Source of the DNA: Rhizomys pruinosus
Taxonomy: Eukaryota > Chordata > Mammalia > Rodentia > Spalacidae
DNA: 64,000 nt
Assembly: GCA_009823505.1 (NCBI GenBank)
Contig: VZQC01008831.1
Location: 318,566-382,565 of the forward strand
Direction of reading: 5' to 3'
The position numbers and the translations under genes are program-made. This document shows, one piece after another, positions 57,303 through 64,000 of this stretch (the stretch's first letter is position 1; every line of letters begins with the position of its first letter). The notes beneath the pieces were generated by a model. It had not been told where the DNA came from and did no database searches. It saw nothing but the letters and a program-made list of their open reading frames with translations.

Positions 57303-58256
57303 CTGCATGGGAGGTGCCCAGTTGGAGCCCAGAAGTAGGGATTCTGAATCTCCCGCTATGGGTAGAGTCCTGCCTGTGAATCAAGTGACTCACTGGCCTA
57401 GTTTCTAAAAACATCTCCTTCAACAATCATACCCTAGAGTTCATTACTGAGAATTTGTTTCAATGACACACAAATTGAAACCTTATTTGTTTATATTTAA
57501 ATGCTGAAACACTTTTAAAAATAACTTATAAACATTTTTGATTTATGTTTAGTTTATGTGTATGCGTGTTTTGCCTACAAGTATGTAAGTGCGCCTTTGT
57601 CATACAATGCCTGAAGAGGCCAGAAGAGGGGTGGTGGATCCCCCAGAACTGGAGTTTCAGGAGGTCAGCTGCCCTATGGGTGCTGGAATCCGAACTTGGG
57701 TCTTCTGCTTGAGTAGCAAGTGCTCTTAGCCACCGAGCCACCTCTGTGACACCTAAAACAACTTTTCAGTGATGTGTGAAAAAATGAGCCAAATATACTT
57801 ACTTTGACAGTTTATATATGTTTGACTTCAAAAATATTTTATTTTTAATTATATACATTATGTATGTGGGGGGAGGGGTATGTGTATGTGAGATCAGTGC
57901 CCAAGGGGACCTAAGAAGGAGCCAGAGTTATAGGCAATTGTGAACTGCCCAACATGAGTACTAGAAACTGAACACAGGTACTTTGCAAGACCAGTATGTG
58001 TTTTTGACCAGTAAGCCATCTCTCCAGCCTACATTGGTCTATCTTTATGAGCCAAATCCATTCACAGAACAATGAAGATATTTCTTTACATAATGTTACA
58101 TTCTCACTCATAATTCAGATGACTTTTTAAGATCACAAATGATTTTAGAATATTACCGTAAATTCCAGCTGCTACATGATCTTTAATATTGCCTAAAAAA
58201 TGTCAAGACAGCAGATAATATGATTAAACAGAAGCCAATGAATAAATGATGTTTAC

Positions 58257-58488
58257 CACGGATTCGGCTTGGCAGCCCCAGAGAAAGAAAGACCAGAGAA
58301 GCTGTGCCTTGATGCAACAGGTGACGGCTGGGCTGTTGTTCTGTCACGATAAGGACTAGTGGGAGCACCCTGTGACCCATGTGACCTGACTGCTGTTCTG
58401 TCTGGACAAGGACTGCAGAAAGCAACATGTGATTGGGCTGCTCTGTCAGGACCAGGGCTAGAAGTAGCAATGGATAACCTGGCCAAAC
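58257..58488 (-). CDS. OFD1: OFD1 exon 17 (functional copy)
   Basis: A 232-bp exon between acceptor CTACCTCACAG and donor GTAAAC on the minus strand, phase 1 to phase 2. It encodes LARLSIATSSPGPDRAAQSH then VAFCSPCPDRTAVRSHGSQG, a further SPYRDRTTAQPSP segment and ASRHSFSGLSF. The SPCPDR and SRHS motifs match human exon 17, but this exon is longer: it carries about three imperfect SPxPDRxA blocks where, from memory, human has one. The region is Ser/Pro-rich and probably disordered. It is the only one of three tandem copies with the native acceptor. Confidence 0.93.
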
Positions 58489-58514
58489 CTGTGAGGTAGA
58501 AGGAATTAGGACAA

Positions 58515-58700
58515 GGATATTACAAGTTTGCAGAAGACCTGGGTTTGGTTCTCAGCACTCACATGGTGGCAAACCACCATCCATAACTACAGCTCCAGGG
58601 GATCTGACACCCTCTTCTGGCCTCTCTGGGCACTACACAACACAGGTGCACTTAACATTCAAGCAAAATACTAGTTTATATAAATAGAAAAATAAATATA
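58515..58700 (+). repeat. B2 SINE, 5' part missing
   Basis: TTTGCAGAAGACCTGGGTTTG ... CACCCTCTTCTGGCCTC ... GGTGCACTTAACATTCAAGC with an AT-rich tail, in OFD1 intron 16. Confidence 0.8.
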
Positions 58701-59094
58701 AAGTTATATTAATTTATAAATAAATCCTGTGTATTTCCTTGTAAATAGCCAAGCATGAGATCTACAAAGGTAATGATACAGGTACCTAAAATTAAACTGT
58801 GGCGGTAATACAAAATACAAAAATCTAACCAACAAAAAGAGAAATCACATATTGCTCGCTCTGTGTGATAAAGAAGAACACCTCTGTGTGATAAAGAAGG
58901 GCTAGATCTTACCACTTGTTACCCTCCTTTGGGCTACTGACTTTCACAGCAATTCTGTGACATGGGATAGCTACCACTGTCCACCAGGATACAGCAGGAC
59001 GGAAACAGCTACCACTGAAGCAGGCTCCCCCAGGCTGAGTGCTGCCTGTGGTGCCCAACTCCAAAGCATCTCAAGCCTGTGAATAGTGCCTTAC

Positions 59095-59700
59095 TTTCCA
59101 TATATATTTCATTATCAAGGCTTCTTCTTGATTTTGGATGGGGTGTGGAAGAAATGCATGTAGAGGAAGAACTCCTGTGTGGTCGTGAAGCCATGCTGCC
59201 CATGAAGGCTTTGGACATATCGCTCTTTTCGTCTTTCAGAATACCCAAAAGAGGCTGCTCAGAAACAACTCTGTTCTCTGTAGGAAGATGTCTATCCATG
59301 GAACCAGAAGCAATGCTTTTGAGAACTCCTGATGAATATACAGATGATGAACCCTTTGGTGGTTGTAAACTCATAGTGGGTTTCTGAGTAACCCTTTGAT
59401 GGTAATTTCTGAAAGCCTTTTCCAAGACTTCGGCCTCTTGCTCTAGCTCTCTTATTTTGGCTTTAGTACTGGCTACAAACTCAACGTCAGAGTCTGGGGA
59501 ACTCGCCTCCATTGCTGCATTTGCATAGGCTGGGATACTTGAAATAGCTGCACCTGCTATAACTGTGTTCTGTTCCAGGGCGATGTTCAAGAAATCTCCA
59601 CATGTATCAAGGTTGGGAGGCATCTTGCCAGTCACTAAGCCACTCGGGGAATGAAGGGTCAGATACTGCTTTGGATTGCGGAATACTTCATTCTCTAGGG
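59095..59700 (-). CDS. OFD1: OFD1 exon 16 (large exon, first in this window)
   Basis: OFD1 is a centriole and basal-body protein needed for ciliogenesis. This 606-bp exon lies between acceptor GGTCCTGCAG and donor GTAAGG on the minus strand, phase 1 to phase 1. It encodes about 202 residues: LENEVFRNPKQYLTLHSPSG, later VEFVASTKAKIRELEQEAEV with a short coiled coil (LEKAFRNYHQRV), and a Ser-rich end finishing SRRSLDNEIYME. It is fully open and is the known large exon 16. The phase-1 end fits exon 17. Exons 1-15, with the LisH domain and main coiled coils, are not in the window. Confidence 0.97.
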
Positions 59701-59929
59701 CTGCAGGACCCAAAAAGAAAATGTGAGAAATGAGGAGAAAAAGCAATGAATTAAACTGTACCTAAGAATATTTTTAAAGTAAATAAGAACAAGGTTGCAC
59801 ATTAAACAGTTCCTGAAGCCATAGTCACAACTATTAACATTTTTTAAGAGCAAACTTCATATATCTTTTATAATAGATGATATAATTTCATAATGTTATA
59901 CATGAATTTGAAATGCACAAAACTCTTAG

Positions 59930-60890
59930 AACTGAGAATTTATGAGATCTTCTGAGACTAGCTGAGGCAAGCGCAGGTAGGTAGGCAGCAGCTGGGTGCT
60001 TCAGCAAGGCTGAATGCTGATTGATTTAATATAGTTAATCCGTTAATCCAGTTGTCTTTGGCTTAATTGGCTTTTGTGGCTGTGGGGACGGAGTTATCCT
60101 CCCAGCTGGTATAAAAGGTAGGGTTGTGTGAGTCTTGAGATCTGAGATCTCCCGAGACCAGCTGCGGAAAGCACAGGTGCCCACAGGCGGCCCCCCCCCC
60201 CAGCCAACTGTGATTACGAAGGCATCTGAAGGAGGCAAGCAAAGCAAGTCTTCAACACAGTGAAGAGGCATTTAGAACTTACATTGGAATACAGGCAAGG
60301 AGAAGCTCATATGCCAGGAACACAAAGAAGAGACAACATGTGAATGGGGAAGGATAATCCTGCATCAAGCTCTATCAACCCTTTGGAAGATTCCTACAGT
60401 GGGATCCCCCTGGGGATGGCTCAGGACACAGATATCAGAAACACAATTGGGAACATATTTAAAGGACTACAAGATTATAAAGAGCAAATCAAAGAACTAA
60501 GAAAAGAGAATGAAGAACTCAAGAAGGACCTAGAGAGAGAGAATGACAAACTCCGGAAGGAACTGGAGACACTGAAAAGATCCCATGCTGAAAAAGATAA
60601 GGAAAGGGTGGGTTTGGGCATAACTGACCTCAAATTGGTTTATACATGAAGGATCTTGTACTCATATATAAGTTATCACTTATTGCTAATAAAATGAAAA
60701 AAACTGAGAGAAAGAGTGCAAGGACAGTGTAATGGCAAGAATGCATTGAGTATGGGATGGGGTGGCGGTGGGTGGGGGGAAGGGAAAAGGGAAATAATGC
60801 CTGAACTGGAATGGAAAATGATATTAGCGAAAACAGAAAGCATCAATAAAAAAAATGAGTATCAAAAAAAAAAATTAAAAAAAAAATAAT
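59930..60890 (+). mobile_element. HAL1-like nonautonomous L1: 5' monomers, ORF1 part, L1 3' UTR
   Basis: Two related 5' blocks about 204 bp apart (GAGATCTTCTGAGACTAGC near 59945, GAGATCTCCCGAGACCAGC near 60148) look like L1 promoter monomers. An ORF1-type open frame (60344-60649) follows. This joins directly to an L1 3' UTR (GGGTTTGGGCATAACTG ... GGGGTGGCGGTGGG ... AGCATCAATAAAAAAAATG), with no ORF2. The A-rich end is at 60848-60900. Confidence 0.75.
60344..60649 (+). CDS. ORF1-like coiled-coil reading frame of the HAL1-like element
   Basis: A 101-codon open frame. Residues 36-90 carry a heptad-like Glu/Lys/Leu pattern (YKEQIKELRKENEELKKDLE, DKLRKELETLKR) as in the N-terminal coiled coil of L1 ORF1p. 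The RNA-binding RRM and C-terminal domains are absent: the frame runs into the 3' UTR after HAEKDKERVGLG and stops. No cellular function is implied. Confidence 0.65.
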   Translation: MGKDNPASSSINPLEDSYSGIPLGMAQDTDIRNTIGNIFKGLQDYKEQIKELRKENEELKKDLERENDKLRKELETLKRSHAEKDKERVGLGITDLKLVYT

Positions 60891-60899
60891 AAAATAAAA

Positions 60900-62720
60900 A
60901 GAAATCCATTGTGTAGATGATACCAACATTTTCTCTATTCACTCATAAGTTGAGGGGCATTTGGGTTGCTTCAGCTCCATTGCTAATTGTGAAGAGAGCT
61001 GAAATAAACATGGGGCCAGGTGCAAGTGTAGATGCATCATGGCAGTGGGGTGAGTCTTGAGGAAACATGCCTAGAGTGGATATGGCTGAGGCAATCAGGT
61101 GGCATAGTTCATTTCCAAGTCTTTCCAAGGTTCTCAGCAGCACTGCTTTCCTATGTGGCTGCATGAGAGTTTTGACATTCCCACCAGCAGTGGAATGAGG
61201 AATCGTAAATGTTCCCTTTCCCCACAACCGCTCTTCCAGGCACTTGGTATCATTTGTTTCCTTGATCCTAACCCAGTAATCTTACTGGAGTAAGATGATA
61301 TCTTAAAGTGGTTTTGAAGATTTTGGCATATTCCTTAATGATTAGTGAATGTTGAACACTTTATAAGAAGTTTCTCAGCCTCTCTATAAATTCCCTGCAC
61401 AGATTGTGGAAAAGTCTCCTGTTCCAGCACATCTTTCATTTGCTCCATCTGTTGAGATGGGAGTTCAATTTGTATTTGCCGTTAGTCTTCTTTGTGTTTT
61501 TGGAGTAGTGTTATATGATTGCTGGAAATCAAATGGCTGTTGAATCCAGAATGTTTAACTGATGGGATGAAGGTTATTCCTCTCCACTGACTGTGGGATT
61601 TGCTCTGTCACTTCGCTGTAAGATTGTTTTTCTTTTGATTGTATCAGAGCCTTTTTGAGTTATAATGCAGGTGCGCCCATTTGTCAATTGTTGACCTAAT
61701 TCTTTGTGCAGCTGCTGTCTGATTTGAGGAGTCTTATTCCGTACACCTGTGTCTTGTAGTCTGCTCCCGACTTTTTCTTCTATCGCTTCAGAGTTTGGGG
61801 TTTCGACTTGAGGTCTTTGATCCATCTTGGAGTTGGATGTTTTGTAACAGGGGGAAAGGGTAGGGGTTTAATTTTCATTCTTCTACAGTGGTGATCCCAA
61901 GTTTTGCCAACATCACTTGCTGAAGATGCTGTTCTTTTCTCCATTGTAGTTTCTTCTCTTGCCCGCTCCCCTTGTTCAAATATAAGTGGCTGAAAATTGA
62001 AATGTGTGCAGAGTTTGGATCTTTCAGTCATGTTTGTTGCCAGTTGGTCAACAGGGTGTGGTTTTTGTACCAGTACCGTCAGGATGTTGTCTTTTTATAT
62101 GACTATAAGCCGCTGTAGTATTAGTTTGAGTGAGGGTTATTAGAGATCCCGCTGTTGTCTGTTCCTGGTGGTAGGGTCTTTTTTCCTCAGGGTTGTTTTG
62201 GGCTATTTGGGGTCTTTTTGTTTTTTTTTTTTTTTTTTTTTTTTGTCCAAATGAAATTTAGGGACTTTTTTTTTTTTTTGTTTTTTTTTTTTCAAGCCCC
62301 CTGTGAAGAAATACTTTGGGGGATTGTTTGATGTAATGGTTAACTATACAAAAGTTTCGTGTAAAATAAATGCGAACATTTTATTAGCAAAATGTTAATT
62401 TTCCCAATCCATTTGGCATGGGAGGTTTTTTTTTTTTTTTCTTTTTTTCCATCTTCTGATGTCTGTCCTTTCAATTTCTTTCTTTAAGGTTAAAATTTTT
62501 GTTGTGGAGATCTTTGGTGTCTTTGGTTAGGCTTGTTCCTGGATATTTTAGTTGTTTTTGTTTGAAGGCATTGTCATTCGGGGAAGGTCTCTGTGATTCT
62601 TTTTTTTTTTTTCCAGTTGCTTATTATAGGTGTATATAAGAAAGTCGATGTTTTTTTTTTTTTTTTTTTTTTTTTTTGTTTTTTTTTTTTTGTTTTTCTT
62701 TAGGTTTTAATTTTGTATCC
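60900..62720 (-). mobile_element. Degraded L1 ORF2 segment
   Basis: Reads on the minus strand as the C-terminal half of L1 ORF2, with many indels and long T runs (62220-62300, 62650-62690). Recognisable stretches include TTGAGGGGCATTTGGGTTGC (60951) and, at protein level, MDQRPQVETPNSEAIEEKVG (61825-61766). Confidence 0.8.
61574..62031 (-). pseudogene. L1 ORF2 C-terminal remnants, frameshifted
   Basis: Two overlapping minus-strand frames (62031-61780 and 61825-61574) together resemble consecutive parts of the ORF2 C-terminal region (LIFEQGERAREETTMEKRT ... CRRMKIKPLPFPPVTK, then MDQRPQVE...). They are separated by a frameshift. Confidence 0.75.
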
Positions 62721-62734
62721 CTGTCCACTTATGN

Positions 62735-62995
62735 CCTACAGCCCCACCATCCAGTGGGGGGTGACAGGTTGTTTGTTCAATCAAGTTGATCAAATGAGTG
62801 TCCAGACTATATTGCTGTAGTTTCACCATTCACCCCAATCGCAGCCCTTACATTCTACCACGCCCCCTCTTCCGCAGATCGTTCCCTAGGCTTAGAAAAG
62901 GAGCACAGGTAGATGAGAAGCAAAACAGTCTACTTTCTCTGGAGCTGTTGTCTTGGACTCTGGTCAATTCTGGCTGTTTCCTTTCATGGTCTGAG
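62735..62995 (-). mobile_element. 5' part of the L1-tailed retroposon (next to N at 62734)
   Basis: Inverted match to the 5' half of the element at 52080-52330 (CCACGCCCCCTCTTCCGCAG, AAACAGTCTACTTTCTCTGG, CTGGTCAATTCTGGCTGTTT) and to 27150-27290. It ends abruptly at 62992, where L1 sequence of the opposite orientation begins. Confidence 0.85.
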
Positions 62996-63440
62996 TTCTA
63001 TGTAGCAGTAAAGAAAGACAACATCATGAGCTTTGCAGGAAAATGGCTGGAGCTACAGGACATCACGCTTAGTGAAGTAACACAGTCCGAGAAACTCAAA
63101 CGACGAATGGTATCCCTCATCTGTGGATGCTAGTATCAATTACCCAGTTGTAAGTTTTTCTTGTGCGAGGCCCCCTGAGCTTTTGTCCAAAGCAGTTGGG
63201 AGAGATGCATATTGGAAACAACAACAACAGAAAGGAATGCATCAAAGAACTTACTGATACAGTGAACTTCTGCTCAAAACAGTCAACTTCCATTCAATAT
63301 GGAGAATATTGAGAAAGACTGAGAAAGAGATGAAAAGCATGTTTGGCAGAATGCATGACCTCTGGTAGGGTGGGAGAATGGGGGGGGACATGGGTCTAGA
63401 TTTGATAAATAAATAAAAATAAATAAGTTAATTAAAAAAA
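62996..63440 (+). mobile_element. L1 3' end
   Basis: ORF2 C terminus (GAGTTCTATGTAGCAGTAAA, then TTTGCAGGAAAATGG; protein SEFYVAVKKDNIMSFAGKW) followed by a 3' UTR (GTGAACTTCTGCTCAAAAC ... GGGTCTAGATTTGATAAAT) and an (AAAT)n tail. Same 3' family as 7537-7790. Confidence 0.85.
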
Positions 63441-64000
63441 AGAAGTGAAAATTTATTTATAATTTACTTGGTACAAAGTCTGCCTACACCCAGAATCAAC
63501 TGGCTGGAAAGTTTGGCTTGAACTGAGCAAACCCGCTTAATCTTTATTTATTCCAACTAGCACATCAATACTCACACATTTAAATATGGCAAAGTGTGTT
63601 TCAAAACAAGATACAGCACCATAACTCTCAGATCCATGTCAGACATGGGAAAGAGTACAGCAGGCCAGGAACTCTCGCTGTTCCCCTTTTAGGCAGGGGA
63701 CAGAGACTTTCTGAGGCTGGATCACATGGTCAGCAATTTCTAGAGCTGCTGAGATTTTCTAGCACAAAACCAGCATCTATGCTGCCTCCTCCCGTGCTAC
63801 AAGACAAATGTGCAATGGACGTTGTGGCATGCAGAACGGCCCTAGCTCCACTGAAGGATTTTTCATGTTACAAGACTATCATAACGCGCCAGGCAAGGTA
63901 CACAGCTCCTCAGCTCTAGGCGGGGTCTGGCGGGGGGCAGCTGGGAGAGGGTCTCGCTGTGAACCCGTCTACGGGGTCCCCGGCCCAGAGGGACCGCGCT
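63441..64000 (-). other. Unassigned block, GC-rich at the end, possible 3' exon edge
   Basis: No repeat recognised. The minus strand contains AATAAATAAAG (about 63553-63543) and an open frame from the right edge to a TGA near 63867. The last 100 bases are GC- and CpG-rich. This could be a terminal exon of another minus-strand transcript, part of OFD1 intron 15, or a boundary of the assembly. I do not recognise a protein. Confidence 0.35.

Larger units (their letters stand above)
54897..58478. repeat. Tandem triplication, 3 x 1194 bp, containing OFD1 exon 17
   Basis: Three head-to-tail units at 54897-56090, 56091-57284 and 57285-58478, each exactly 1194 bp. Four differing sites were noticed by eye: 56366, 56371 and 56451 (copy 2) and 56038 (copy 1). 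Each unit holds the last 222 bp of exon 17, its donor, part of intron 17 and two antisense B2 SINEs (for example 55136-55365 and 55440-55645). The internal junctions read GGATAAC/ATGTGGC. Only a 2-bp (AC) microhomology is seen at the edges. Confidence 0.97.

Noticed and set aside
55795..58470. Repeated 145/95-codon frames beginning MLKEMFLETRP or MLLLALVLTEQ
   Set aside because: They read intron sequence plus OFD1 exon 17 in a wrong frame. The exon phases fix the SIATSSPGPDR frame instead.
54897..58478. CRISPR-like or satellite array
   Set aside because: The 1194-bp units are long, have only three copies and contain an exon and SINEs. This is a segmental tandem duplication.
59009..59746. A continuous 245-codon minus-strand gene
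   Set aside because: Only 59700-59095 is coding (OFD1 exon 16). The extra residues at both ends are intron translation past the AG acceptor and GT donor.

Overview
This is a mammalian nuclear window from a mouse-like (muroid) rodent. The evidence is dozens of B1, B2, B4 and ID SINEs, rodent-type L1 3' ends, an ERVK-type solo LTR, long microsatellites, and two intron-rich genes whose exons I could place by splice sites, reading phase and protein similarity. The species cannot be fixed from the sequence. Two single N bases (27083, 62734) show that this is a draft assembly.

Two genes converge. GPM6B (neuronal membrane glycoprotein M6-B, a four-pass proteolipid of the PLP/DM20 family) runs on the + strand. 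Coding exons 2-6 and two alternative last exons lie between 19363 and 37708, with 3' UTR to about 39.6 kb. Exon 1 was not found, so 1-19362 is intron 1 or upstream sequence. OFD1 (centrosome/basal-body protein) runs on the - strand. Its last eight coding exons, numbered 16-23 to match the 23-exon human gene, lie between 59700 and 42683. All eight junction phases agree and the frame stays open to the stop codon. Exons 1-15 would lie beyond the right edge. In human Xp22.2 these two genes are also convergent neighbours, so this looks like the conserved X-linked block.

Layout. 1-19.3 kb: intronic SINEs, one L1 with target-site duplications, two old hAT-type DNA transposon relics and large STR clusters. 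19.3-39.6 kb: GPM6B exons among SINEs. 40.4-40.9 kb: a solo LTR between the gene ends. 42.6-59.7 kb: the OFD1 3' half, holding a large 5'-truncated L1 (49.9-53.5 kb) that carries two younger nested insertions. 59.9-63.4 kb: a mosaic of L1 pieces, including a HAL1-like element with an ORF1-type coiled coil and no ORF2. 63.5-64 kb: a non-repetitive block whose last ~100 bases are GC-rich, unassigned.

The most unusual feature is a perfect-period tandem triplication (3 x 1194 bp, 54897-58478, about 99.7% identical) that includes nearly all of OFD1 exon 17. Only the first copy in transcript order keeps the native splice acceptor. The other two keep the exon body and donor, and they gain a cryptic acceptor whose use after exon 17 would create an immediate stop. 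Other notable features are a perfect 22-bp fold-back with a duplicated loop beside OFD1 exon 21, a B2 subfamily with an internal tandem duplication, and a solo LTR with a duplicated polyadenylation module.
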